64,000 nt of DNA from an uncultured archaeon (lineage in GTDB: Archaea; Altiarchaeota; Altiarchaeia; IMC4; SCGC-AAA252-I15): assembly GCA_902384455.1 (NCBI GenBank), contig CABMCB010000059.1:1-64000 (forward strand), written 5' to 3'. Below the pieces are notes generated by a model. It ran no database searches. It was not told the DNA's origin and saw nothing but the letters and a program-made list of their open reading frames with translations. Positions 52,744 to 58,020 of this stretch are shown piece by piece (within the stretch, counting starts at the first letter, position 1; every line of letters begins with the position of its first letter). A program made the translations under genes and the position numbers.

Positions 52744-52818
52744 TGGACGACCCGTCGGGACTTGAACCCGAATCCTCGGTTTAGGAAACCGTAACTCTTT
52801 CCATTGAGCTACAGGTCG
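52744..52818 (-). tRNA. tRNA-Arg(CCT)
   Basis: Acceptor CGACCTG/CGGGTCG, stem ACGGT/ACCGA with loop TTCCTAA, T-arm TCGGG-TTCAAGT-CCCGA, T73, encoded CCA. Confidence 0.88.
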
Positions 52819-52819
52819 T

Positions 52820-52894
52820 TGGTAGGCCGTGGAGGAATCGAACCTCCATTCAGCGCTTAGAAGGCGCTAGTCCTGTCCGTTGAACGAACAGCCC
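52820..52894 (-). tRNA. tRNA-Arg(TCT)
   Basis: Acceptor GGGCTGT/ACGGCCT, stem AGCGC/GCGCT with loop CTTCTAA, T-arm GGAGG-TTCGATT-CCTCC, A73, encoded CCA. One base from the preceding tRNA. Confidence 0.9.
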
Positions 52895-52898
52895 ACAG

Positions 52899-53036
52899 AA
52901 AAGTTGCCGACCGCCTTGTCCGTCTGGCTCCACAGGTTTTCAAGACCCGTGCCGGGAGTCGAACCCGGTTTTGTCGGACTTGTCGGGCGCGTGGCTGGCC
53001 GTGTCACAGCCCTTTGGACTCGCGTTATCCGACTGA
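52899..53036 (-). ncRNA. Structured region with T-arm-like and anticodon-arm-like hairpins
   Basis: Minus strand contains CCGGG-TTCGACT-CCCGG (52968-52952), a perfect T-arm, followed by CGGGT-CTTGAAA-ACCTG (52949-52933), a perfect anticodon arm reading TGA. Outer stems are GTCGGA/TCCGAC and CCGAC/GTCGG. No full cloverleaf in normal order. Could be rearranged tRNA sequence. Confidence 0.35.
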
Positions 53037-53039
53037 AAT

Positions 53040-53113
53040 TGGCAGGACGCGTAGGAATTGAACCCACTCCGTTCGGGTTGGAGCCGAACATGCTACCGTA
53101 ACACTTGCGACCT
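53040..53113 (-). tRNA. tRNA-Trp(CCA)
   Basis: Acceptor AGGTCGC/GCGTCCT with a T4-T69 mismatch, stem GTTCGG/CCGAAC around loop CTCCAAC, T-arm GTGGG-TTCAATT-CCTAC, G73, encoded CCA. Confidence 0.85.
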
Positions 53114-53119
53114 GTAGTG

Positions 53120-53156
53120 CTCAAGAGCACACTGGGTGAGTTAGTGTGCCCTTGAG
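53120..53156 (-). repeat. Long intergenic hairpin
   Basis: CTCAAG.GCACACT pairs with AGTGTGC..TTGAG (about 12 bp with a small bulge) between tRNA-Gly(TCC) and tRNA-Trp. No T-run. Possible processing site. Confidence 0.5.
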
Positions 53157-53163
53157 GTAAGAC

Positions 53164-53239
53164 TGGAGCGTGATACCAGATTCGAACTGGTGCGTACTGG
53201 GTGGAAGCCAGTCATGCTAGCCGCTAACATCAATCGCGC
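53164..53239 (-). tRNA. tRNA-Gly(TCC)
   Basis: Acceptor GCGCGAT/ATCACGC with one C4-A69 mismatch, stem ACTGG/CCAGT, loop CTTCCAC, T-arm ACCAG-TTCGAAT-CTGGT, T73, encoded CCA. Confidence 0.87.
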
Positions 53240-53248
53240 TCGAAACTA

Positions 53249-53518
53249 TTAAACTGTTGGTGCCGGAGCAAGTGCTGCTACGACGGTTGCATCTACCGCG
53301 TCAACTGCTGCTGCGTCTGCCGCGTCCTTCGCTGCTACTGCTGCTGCTACAGCGGTCGGGCCATTTTCAGCAATCAACTTAGCGATGTCTGCTTGCAACT
53401 TTGCCATGCTGTCTGCGAATGCCATCATTTCTCTCCGTAGTGCGTGAAGTAACAACCTGTCTTGATGCGATAGTTCGACTACTAACTTCGGGTTAGGTGA
53501 TTGGGCTTTTCCAAACAT
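53249..53518 (-). CDS. Hypothetical coiled-coil, Ala-rich protein
   Basis: 89 residues from ATG 53518. Helical middle (LLLHALRREMMAFADSMAKL) and an Ala/Val/Asp repeat tail. No motif. Upstream extension would enter the adjacent tRNA. Confidence 0.5.
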   Translation of the reverse strand: MFGKAQSPNPKLVVELSHQDRLLLHALRREMMAFADSMAKLQADIAKLIAENGPTAVAAAVAAKDAADAAAVDAVDATVVAALAPAPTV

Positions 53519-53540
53519 TCGAACCTCGCTTTCAATTTTT

Positions 53541-53614
53541 TGGAGCGACGTACCAGAATCGAACTGGTGCCCGAACCTTGGCAAGGTTCTGTTCTACCAC
53601 TATACCAACATCGC
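53541..53614 (-). tRNA. tRNA-Gly(GCC)
   Basis: Acceptor GCGATGT/ACGTCGC, stem GAACC/GGTTC with loop TTGCCAA, T-arm ACCAG-TTCGATT-CTGGT, T73, encoded CCA. Confidence 0.9.
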
Positions 53615-53617
53615 TCG

Positions 53618-53953
53618 TTACAAACCTCTGAACATCACCATGGCCTTTTCGTGGAGCACCAACTGCTCTGGTGTCATCTGGCCCACAACCTTGCGGAAGC
53701 GGCCCATCTTTCTGTTCACGTTCGGCCTGGTCGGGATGGTCGTCCTTACTGCTAGAGGACCGTCACCGTTCTGTTGCTCAACGAACTGTCTCGCCTGTGC
53801 TTCAGAACTAAATCTCTTCTCAACAATTTCTCCGGTGTTGTTGTCCAACTTCGTCGCGGAGTGTCCGAGCCAGTTCCACTTGTCTCCGTGGTTGCGCTCG
53901 TGCGGCAATCTTTTGCGGTCTTCATTTTCATGCTTCGGACGTTCGATTCGCAT
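53618..53953 (-). CDS. Hypothetical basic protein
   Basis: 111 residues from ATG 53953 (AAGGTGACT upstream). DKWNWLGHSATKLDNNTGEIVEKRFSSEAQARQFVEQQN reads like a small all-beta/helix unit; basic overall. Unknown. Confidence 0.55.
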   Translation of the reverse strand: MRIERPKHENEDRKRLPHERNHGDKWNWLGHSATKLDNNTGEIVEKRFSSEAQARQFVEQQNGDGPLAVRTTIPTRPNVNRKMGRFRKVVGQMTPEQLVLHEKAMVMFRGL

Positions 53954-53966
53954 AGTCACCTTAAAA

Positions 53967-54040
53967 TGGTACCCGTGGTCGGAATCGAACCGACGCTACG
54001 TCCGTGAGAGGGACGCGTTCTACCACTAGACTACATGGGC
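53967..54040 (-). tRNA. tRNA-Glu(CTC)
   Basis: Acceptor GCCCATG/CACGGGT, stem CGTCC/GGACG with loop CTCTCAC, T-arm GTCGG-TTCGATT-CCGAC, A73, encoded CCA. The acceptor holds one G-T and one A-C pair. Confidence 0.87.
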
Positions 54041-54048
54041 ACAGAAAA

Positions 54049-54123
54049 TGGCGGAGATAGCGGGAATCGAACCCGCACTTTGCCCGTGACAGGGGCATGT
54101 CGTTACCAACTGACCCTATCTCC
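54049..54123 (-). tRNA. tRNA-Asp(GTC)
   Basis: Acceptor GGAGATA/TATCTCC perfect, loop CTGTCAC, T-arm GCGGG-TTCGATT-CCCGC, G73, encoded CCA. Confidence 0.92.
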
Positions 54124-54130
54124 GCGAAAC

Positions 54131-54204
54131 TGGAGCTTCGTAAAGGAATTGAACCTTTACCTCATCCTTACCAAGGATGCGTTCTGCCGTTGAACTAACA
54201 AAGC
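54131..54204 (-). tRNA. tRNA-Thr(GGT)
   Basis: Acceptor GCTTTGT/ACGAAGC, stem CATCC/GGATG with loop TTGGTAA, T-arm AAAGG-TTCAATT-CCTTT, T73, encoded CCA. Confidence 0.9.
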
Positions 54205-54214
54205 GTAAAACTTA

Positions 54215-54293
54215 TCCGGTGTGCTACCGTTACACTATAGCAACGAGCGGCTTTACCCGTTCCCGCCTGTGGGATTCGAACCCCTCTACCGGA
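54215..54293 (-). ncRNA. Circularly permuted tRNA-like element 1
   Basis: Minus-strand order: TCCGGT (54293-54288), short link, T-arm-like GGG-TTCGAAT-CCC, a hairpin region (AACGGG/CTCGTT), GTTGCTA TA, D-arm-like GTG-TAACGGTAG-CAC, A, then ACCGGA (54220-54215) closing the element. This is the tRNA order rotated so that the anticodon stem is at the outside. No T at the position-33 equivalent, so a working anticodon loop cannot be read. Sits between tRNA-Thr(CGT) and tRNA-Thr(GGT). Confidence 0.4.
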
Positions 54294-54297
54294 AGAT

Positions 54298-54371
54298 TGG
54301 AGCACCGTCGTGGAATCGAACCACGGCTTCTGCGCTACGAGGGCAGCTTCATGCCACTAGAACAACAGTGC
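54298..54371 (-). tRNA. tRNA-Thr(CGT)
   Basis: Acceptor GCACTGT/ACGGTGC, stem CTGCC/CGCAG (last pair C-C mismatched), loop CTCGTAG, T-arm CGTGG-TTCGATT-CCACG, T73, encoded CCA. Confidence 0.85.
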
Positions 54372-54379
54372 AAAACTTT

Positions 54380-54485
54380 TGGAGGAAGTCCCTCTCACTT
54401 GGCCCATCCGGCGCAGGGCACCCCGAAGGGCTGGAGGTCCGCTTTCGACTGTGAAGAAGAAGCGTACTTACCGTTGAAGACTTCC
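54380..54485 (-). ncRNA. tRNA-sized structured element with CCA-like end
   Basis: Closed by a perfect 7-bp stem GGAAGTC (54485-54479) / GACTTCC (54390-54384), followed by T and CCA, exactly as an acceptor with discriminator and CCA. The 88-nt interior has no standard D/T arms. A 37-codon frame (54397-54510) also crosses it, starting inside the upstream tRNA; I give that low weight. Confidence 0.35.
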
Positions 54486-54507
54486 TTCGCCTTGCGGCGA
54501 GTAATCA

Positions 54508-54583
54508 TGGAGCACATCGCTGGATTCGAACCAACGTGTCGAAGGTACAAGCTTCGCATACTAGACCGCTGTATGAGACGTGC
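54508..54583 (-). tRNA. tRNA-Thr(TGT)
   Basis: Acceptor GCACGTC/GATGTGC, stem CGAAG/CTTCG with loop CTTGTAC, T-arm GTTGG-TTCGAAT-CCAGC, T73, encoded CCA. Confidence 0.9.
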
Positions 54584-54589
54584 TCGATA

Positions 54590-54665
54590 TGGCGTATCCC
54601 CTAGGATTTGAACCTAGGACCCTTCGGTTAACAGCCGAATGCTCTGGCCGCTGAGCTAGGGATAC
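54590..54665 (-). tRNA. tRNA-Asn(GTT), conventional
   Basis: Acceptor GTATCCC/GGGATAC, stem TTCGG/CCGAA with loop CTGTTAA, short variable loop GGGT, T-arm CTAGG-TTCAAAT-CCTAG, G73, encoded CCA. Confidence 0.92.
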
Positions 54666-54670
54666 AAAGA

Positions 54671-54758
54671 TGGCTGGAGCAGCAGGACTCGAACCTGCAA
54701 TGTGCTTTCGCACTGCCTGGGTAACAGCCAGGTGCTGTACCAATTGAGCCACACTCCA
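54671..54758 (-). tRNA. Type II tRNA with anticodon GTT (Ser-like body, Asn anticodon)
   Basis: 88 nt: acceptor TGGAGTG/TGCTCCA, D-arm GCTCAATTGGTACAGC, stem CCTGG/CCAGG with loop CTGTTAC (anticodon GTT), long variable arm GTGC-GAAA-GCAC, T-arm GCAGG-TTCGAGT-CCTGC, G73, encoded CCA. A normal tRNA-Asn has a 5-nt variable loop. A long arm plus G73 are the main identity features of tRNA-Ser, whose synthetase ignores the anticodon. Charging amino acid is therefore uncertain. Confidence 0.85.
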
Positions 54759-54768
54759 GTAGAAATTT

Positions 54769-54843
54769 TGGAGCACCCACTCGGAATCGAACCGAGATAG
54801 TCAGTTTCGAAGACTGATGCCCTATCCGTTGGACGACAGGTGC
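54769..54843 (-). tRNA. tRNA-Arg(TCG)
   Basis: Acceptor GCACCTG/TGGGTGC, stem TCAGT/ACTGA with loop CTTCGAA, T-arm CTCGG-TTCGATT-CCGAG, T73, encoded CCA. Its 5' 22 nt overlap the 3' end of the HNH gene. Confidence 0.9.
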
Positions 54844-55160
54844 TCGTGTGTTCTGATGCGATGACAATTTGCACAAACGACATCGCATTTCGAAATTTCT
54901 TCCAGTAACTTCTCCATTGAGGAGTTGTGATAGCCGCTGGAAATGTTGAACTTCTTTACTCCGCGAACATGGTCAAAATCCATGCACACAGATGGGAACT
55001 TGTTCCCGCAATCAGCACACGCGACGTTCTTAGCTGGCTCGATTATCTCCGCGTACAGTCTTTCTTTCCGTTTCGCGGATTTGTCGATGTAATACTGCTT
55101 GTGGTTTTTGTAATGCCTTCGGCCACAAGCTTTAGCCAGTTCTGAATTAGCGTACGCCAT
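54822..55160 (-). CDS. HNH endonuclease overlapping tRNA-Arg
   Basis: 112 residues: CADCGNKFPSVCMDFDHVRGVKK ... CDVVCANCHRIRTHEH, a canonical HNH with zinc pairs. AT-rich, inserted between two tRNA-Arg genes, with its last codons inside tRNA-Arg(TCG). Confidence 0.8.
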   Translation of the reverse strand: MAYANSELAKACGRRHYKNHKQYYIDKSAKRKERLYAEIIEPAKNVACADCGNKFPSVCMDFDHVRGVKKFNISSGYHNSSMEKLLEEISKCDVVCANCHRIRTHEHLSSNG

Positions 55161-55164
55161 AAAT

Positions 55165-55241
55165 TGGTAGACCGTGGTGGATTTGAACCAACCATTATAG
55201 CCTTCGCAGGGCTATGTCCTATCCAGTTGAACGAACAGTCC
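55165..55241 (-). tRNA. tRNA-Arg(GCG)
   Basis: Acceptor GGACTGT/ACGGTCT, stem TAGCC/GGCTA with loop CTGCGAA, T-arm GTTGG-TTCAAAT-CCACC (one mismatch), A73, encoded CCA. Anticodon GCG is unusual because most bacteria read CGN with ACG. Confidence 0.87.
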
Positions 55242-55243
55242 AC

Positions 55244-55272
55244 ATTAAATCGTACTTTCGAAAATTTGTCAA
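55244..55272 (-). promoter_or_regulatory. Internal tRNA-operon promoter
   Basis: Minus strand TTGACA (55272-55267), 17-nt spacer, TTTAAT (55249-55244). The start would fall at or just inside the 5' end of tRNA-Arg(GCG), so the tRNA might be made with almost no leader. Confidence 0.6.
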
Positions 55273-55279
55273 GAACTAT

Positions 55280-55954
55280 TTAGTTCAGTACTTCAACAAC
55301 TGCGGTTCTCATCTGGATAGATGAAAGCGCTGAGCCGGTCACAGCCTGCAACAGCAGGTTGTTCGTGCTCGCTGCGGTCAAGTTAACCGCTATGCCAGCC
55401 GCTACGTTGGTGTCCTGATACTCTGACATCGGAGCGGTTGCTGAAGCACCAATCAAGATTGCCAAAGCGCCGTGTCCTTCAAGCGTACCGGATGCACCGG
55501 TTGAAACTGTGTAAATGTGGCCTTCGAAGTTCCATGGGAAGTTCGTTTGTGAGGCCGTTGTCGCTTGGCTCGTCGCGGTCAAAACCGTCTGAGTGAAAGC
55601 GCCAGAGAAACCTAGCTGAATACCAATCGTCGGCGTCTGTGCGCCAGCCGTGGTGTAAATGCCCCACATGCGTACGCGAAGAACCTTTCCGGCGACGTTC
55701 ATGAACGCGGTCGGTAGCGCCAATGTGGCGAACGTTCCCGTGCCGTTCAATGCCGTCAGTGCAGCCGGAGCCGCGTTGTAAACAATCGCTGCGCCGCCTA
55801 GAGCGTAGTTCAAACCGTTCCAGAAGTACTTGCCCGACTTCTGCGTCGTATCGTACCAGTAATCTCCGTCAATCGGAGAAGCCGGTGCAACACCGGACGG
55901 AATGTTCAAGGGCGCTGCTGCCGCTGTTGAGTTCGGCAATGTGAGAAATGACAT
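55280..55954 (-). CDS. Virion/fibre-like protein inside tRNA region
   Basis: 224 residues. N-terminal PSGVAPASPIDGDYWYDTTQ is typical of phage tail fibre/appendage proteins; the rest is beta-rich Gly/Ala/Thr (RMWGIYTTAGAQTPTIGIQLG). Resembles 45120-45773 in style. Probably a small receptor-binding or decoration protein. Confidence 0.55.
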   Translation of the reverse strand: MSFLTLPNSTAAAAPLNIPSGVAPASPIDGDYWYDTTQKSGKYFWNGLNYALGGAAIVYNAAPAALTALNGTGTFATLALPTAFMNVAGKVLRVRMWGIYTTAGAQTPTIGIQLGFSGAFTQTVLTATSQATTASQTNFPWNFEGHIYTVSTGASGTLEGHGALAILIGASATAPMSEYQDTNVAAGIAVNLTAASTNNLLLQAVTGSALSSIQMRTAVVEVLN

Positions 55955-56037
55955 TTCTCCTCTCTTCGGCTACGCGCCGATATCACTGATGATGCAACTT
56001 GTACAAGATGAAAAGACTGATTGCTACACCAAGGACG

Positions 56038-56283
56038 TTACACACTGTTCGGGTCACTGCCAGCGCTAGGTCCAGTCTTTGGTGGTTCATTCTTCTCTTC
56101 TTTGCGCTTGGTCCGTTGCTCGTACCATTTGCGCCGTAAATCCAGATATTCCTTCTGCGCCGCGAGACTTTCCTGACTAACTTTCAGGCTCTCTTCAGCC
56201 ATGCGCTTCATTGCGTGGTCGTCGATGTAGATTGCGACCAGGATGAATATTTCTAAGACAAGAAGTGCATCCTGCCAAGTCAT
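56038..56283 (-). CDS. Membrane-anchored coiled-coil protein (spanin-like candidate)
   Basis: 81 residues from ATG 56283 (AAGGTGACT upstream): N-terminal transmembrane helix (ALLVLEIFILVAIYI), then a charged coiled coil (SLAAQKEYLDLRRKWYEQRTK). This is the topology of an inner-membrane spanin, but no outer partner is seen. Confidence 0.5.
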   Translation of the reverse strand: MTWQDALLVLEIFILVAIYIDDHAMKRMAEESLKVSQESLAAQKEYLDLRRKWYEQRTKRKEEKNEPPKTGPSAGSDPNSV

Positions 56284-56298
56284 AGTCACCTTCAAAAT

Positions 56299-56374
56299 TG
56301 GTACCCAGTGAGTGAATCGAACACTCCCCACCTCTTTGTAGGAGAGGCGCATACGACCAGTTTGCTAACCGGGT
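56299..56374 (-). tRNA. tRNA-Val(TAC) with C33
   Basis: Acceptor ACCCGGT/ACTGGGT, stem CCTCT/AGAGG with loop CCTACAA, T-arm GAGTG-TTCGATT-CACTC, A73, encoded CCA. Anticodon TAC is preceded by C instead of the near-universal T at position 33. The 5' ten bases overlap the LAGLIDADG gene. Confidence 0.85.
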
Positions 56375-56682
56375 AATGCCTTAGCGATTTGTTGTTTCTT
56401 GATTCTCGCGTAAGGACGAATCTTTTTCAAAAACTCTCTTGCATTTCTGTTTGACACTATCCATCGCCAAACCTTTTTGTTGGTTCGTTTATCAGATGTG
56501 TGAATAGTGCCGAACTTAAAAAGGCGTTGAACGAACTTCAAAACTTTCACGTCTGTGTTCGTTATCGTTGCAATCGTTCGAAAATAATACTTGCCGTTCT
56601 TCGTTGCCTGATATTTCGCGAAACGGCAATGGCCTTCACCATCGAACAACCCACTCACATAAGCTAAGTCGATTTTTCTCAC
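56365..56682 (-). CDS. LAGLIDADG homing endonuclease
   Basis: 105 residues. VSGLFDGEGHCRF is the LAGLIDADG helix with its metal-binding acidic residue; the remainder (TNTDVKVLKFVQRLFKFGTI ... WRWIVSNRNAREFLKKIRPY) fits a single-motif, homodimeric enzyme. AT-rich and inserted upstream of tRNA-Val, overlapping its 5' end by 10 nt. Confidence 0.8.
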   Translation of the reverse strand: MRKIDLAYVSGLFDGEGHCRFAKYQATKNGKYYFRTIATITNTDVKVLKFVQRLFKFGTIHTSDKRTNKKVWRWIVSNRNAREFLKKIRPYARIKKQQIAKALPG

Positions 56683-56701
56683 TTAGTGCCTTTCGTAAAC
56701 T

Positions 56702-56775
56702 TGGTGGACCGCCGGAGAGTCGAACTCCGTCTTGATGCGTGCAAGGCAACCGTATTCCCGTCCTACTCGCAGCCC
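56702..56775 (-). tRNA. tRNA-Ala(TGC)
   Basis: Acceptor GGGCTGC/GCGGTCC, stem GTTGC/GCATC (one mismatch) with loop CTTGCAC, T-arm CGGAG-TTCGACT-CTCCG, A73, encoded CCA. Confidence 0.87.
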
Positions 56776-56783
56776 ACATAAAT

Positions 56784-56857
56784 TGGTTGCGGATGTCGGA
56801 GTCGAGCCGACCAGCAGTGCTTATGAGACACCGTACCTCACCCGAGGTGTACCCGCA
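56784..56857 (-). tRNA. tRNA-Met(CAT)
   Basis: Acceptor TGCGGGT/ATCCGCA, stem GGTGT/GCACT with loop CTCATAA, T-arm GTCGG-CTCGACT-CCGAC (T-loop starts with C), A73, encoded CCA. The acceptor resembles initiators, but position 1-72 is paired and the anticodon stem lacks the GGG/CCC. An elongator or a modified-CAT Ile tRNA are both possible. Confidence 0.85.
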
Positions 56858-56866
56858 AAAGAAAAT

Positions 56867-56942
56867 TGGTAGCGTCGGCGGGATTCGAACCCGCGTGAGG
56901 ACCTTGAAAGGGTCCCATCCTAGGCCACTAGATGACATCGCC
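56867..56942 (-). tRNA. tRNA-Glu(TTC)
   Basis: Acceptor GGCGATG/CGACGCT (one mismatch, one G-T), stem GGACC/GGTCC with loop CTTTCAA, T-arm GCGGG-TTCGAAT-CCCGC, A73, encoded CCA. Confidence 0.88.
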
Positions 56943-56946
56943 ACAA

Positions 56947-57050
56947 AAGAAGCTAGAGCATGGCTTCTTTACAACTTCAGCTTACGCAAGGCTCCCGGCT
57001 GAAGCGCCCATACAGCGGGTGTTTACCGAGTAAACAACCCACATATGGGT
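56947..57050 (-). ncRNA. Spacer with four consecutive hairpins
   Basis: AAGAAGC/GCTTCTT (56947-56969), TTCAGC/GCTGAA (56976-57003), GGGTGTTTAC/GTAAACAACCC (57017-57040) and ACCCA/TGGGT (57037-57050). Lies between tRNA-Leu(TAG) and tRNA-Glu(TTC). Role unknown. Confidence 0.35.
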
Positions 57051-57055
57051 TAAAT

Positions 57056-57140
57056 TGGTACCCCGTGAGAGATTTGAACTCCCATGGCTGTTAACCGACG
57101 CGTTCTAAGCGCGTTGTGTCTGCCGTTCCACCAACAGGGC
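57056..57140 (-). tRNA. tRNA-Leu(TAG)
   Basis: Type II: acceptor GCCCTGT/ACGGGGT, stem ACGCG/CGCGT with loop CTTAGAA, variable arm about 14 nt, T-arm GGGAG-TTCAAAT-CTCTC, A73, encoded CCA. Confidence 0.88.
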
Positions 57141-57153
57141 ACTGAAACTTATG

Positions 57154-57211
57154 GAGCGGTCACTACCTGTGTGACAGGCACCTCCCCGGGCACTGCCCGG
57201 GAGCACCGCTC
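57154..57211 (-). ncRNA. Structured element closed by GAGCGGT/ACCGCTC
   Basis: 7-bp outer stem (57211-57205 with 57160-57154) enclosing CCCGGGCA/GCCCGGG and CCTGT/ACAGG hairpins. Follows the stop of the 60-residue gene and precedes tRNA-Leu(TAG) with the link ATAAGTTT. Confidence 0.4.
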
Positions 57212-57213
57212 GC

Positions 57214-57396
57214 TTACTTACGCATGTCTCGCACATGCTGGTAATATGAAAGCTGGTCCACCGGACGGTCGTGGTCATGACGACGGTCTTCGATGTCCGC
57301 GCTCATCGGATAATCTTTCGGGACTTGAAATCCCTTTGACGTATCCTTCGCGTCTCCGACAACTTTCATGCCTAGCTTCGGCTTATCGTCGGGCAT
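57214..57396 (-). CDS. Small hypothetical protein in tRNA operon
   Basis: 60 residues, charged (MPDDKPKLGMKVVGDAKDTS ...). GAGGT 4 nt before the ATG. Unknown. Confidence 0.5.
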   Translation of the reverse strand: MPDDKPKLGMKVVGDAKDTSKGFQVPKDYPMSADIEDRRHDHDRPVDQLSYYQHVRDMRK

Positions 57397-57408
57397 ATTA
57401 CCTCAAAC

Positions 57409-57483
57409 TGGTAGTCTCTCTGTGACTCGAACACAGGTCTCTCGCTAATCAGGCAAGCATCCTAGCCGCTGGACGAAAAGACT
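57409..57483 (-). tRNA. tRNA-Ile(GAT)
   Basis: Acceptor AGTCTTT/AGAGACT, stem CTTGC/GCGAG with loop CTGATTA, T-arm CTGTG-TTCGAGT-CACAG, A73, encoded CCA. Confidence 0.9.
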
Positions 57484-57491
57484 ACTGAAAT

Positions 57492-57582
57492 TGGTGGATG
57501 CGGAATGATTCGAACATTCTATGTGCCACAAGGACATCCTGTTTTACAGACAGGTACGACCCGCCGTCTTCGCCGCACATCC
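57492..57582 (-). tRNA. tRNA-Tyr(GTA)
   Basis: Type II: acceptor GGATGTG/CGCATCC, stem CCTGT/ACAGG with loop CTGTAAA, 18-nt variable arm, T-arm GAATG-TTCGAAT-CATTC, A73, encoded CCA. Confidence 0.9.
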
Positions 57583-57593
57583 ACTGAAACTAA

Positions 57594-57680
57594 GGGAACC
57601 CACGGGTCACTCACCCGCGCCAATCACGGGTCCGGTACCGGATATCCGTAATCGTTCAATCTACCTCGAACTGCGTTCCC
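57594..57680 (-). ncRNA. Structured element closed by GGGAAC/GTTCCC
   Basis: 87 nt between tRNA-Lys(TTT) and tRNA-Tyr. Outer stem 57680-57675 with 57599-57594. Inside: D-arm-like GTTC-GAGGTAGATT-GAAC, palindromes CGGATATCCG and CCGGTACCGG, and CGGGT-GAGTG-ACCCG. Not a canonical tRNA. Confidence 0.35.
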
Positions 57681-57688
57681 ACGAAACT

Positions 57689-57764
57689 TGGTGGGTCGCC
57701 AGCGACTTGAACGCTGAACTTGCTCCTTAAAAGGGAGAAATGTTGCCGCTAACACCTGCAACCC
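57689..57764 (-). tRNA. tRNA-Lys(TTT)
   Basis: Acceptor GGGTTGC/GCGACCC, loop CTTTTAA, T-arm CAGCG-TTCAAGT-CGCTG, A73, encoded CCA. Confidence 0.88.
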
Positions 57765-57797
57765 ACGATAATCGGTAACGTTCTACCGATTGAAACT

Positions 57798-57872
57798 TGG
57801 TGGACTACCAGGGATTCGAACCCTGACCAAACTCGTTAAGAGCGAGCTATGCAACCGTAACACCTGTGGTCC
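57798..57872 (-). tRNA. tRNA-Lys(CTT)
   Basis: Acceptor GGACCAC/GTAGTCC (one mismatch), stem GCTCG/CGAGT with loop CTCTTAA, T-arm CAGGG-TTCGAAT-CCCTG, A73, encoded CCA. An 8-bp hairpin (AATCGGTA/TACCGATT) separates it from tRNA-Lys(TTT). Confidence 0.88.
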
Positions 57873-57884
57873 ACTGAAAAATCT

Positions 57885-58015
57885 GACAGCTTGTTGTCAT
57901 GGAACGGACTTTAATCGGAGTTCTACCGATGCTGTCTACGCCGTCTCACGTTGTATCCCCGCGTGAAGACTGTGTTCACGCCTCATGTTAAGCGACGACA
58001 CTGTCTCGTCGCGGG
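57885..58015 (-). ncRNA. Pair of branched hairpin elements
   Basis: First: CCCG..CGGG enclosing CGACGA-GACAGTG-TCGTCG and GCGTGAA-CACAGTC-TTCACGC, two stems with 7-nt loops sharing ACAGT. Second: GACAGC/GCTGTC (57936-57885) enclosing ATCGG-TAGAACT-CCGAT, followed by ATTTTTC, a terminator-like end. Between the TAT tRNA and tRNA-Lys(CTT). Confidence 0.4.
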
Positions 58016-58020
58016 AAGAT

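Noticed and set aside
54397-54510. 37-codon frame MITRRKAKEVFNG... in the tRNA-Thr spacer
   Set aside because: Its ATG overlaps the CCA end of tRNA-Thr(TGT) with no ribosome site; listed only as a remark under the structured element.
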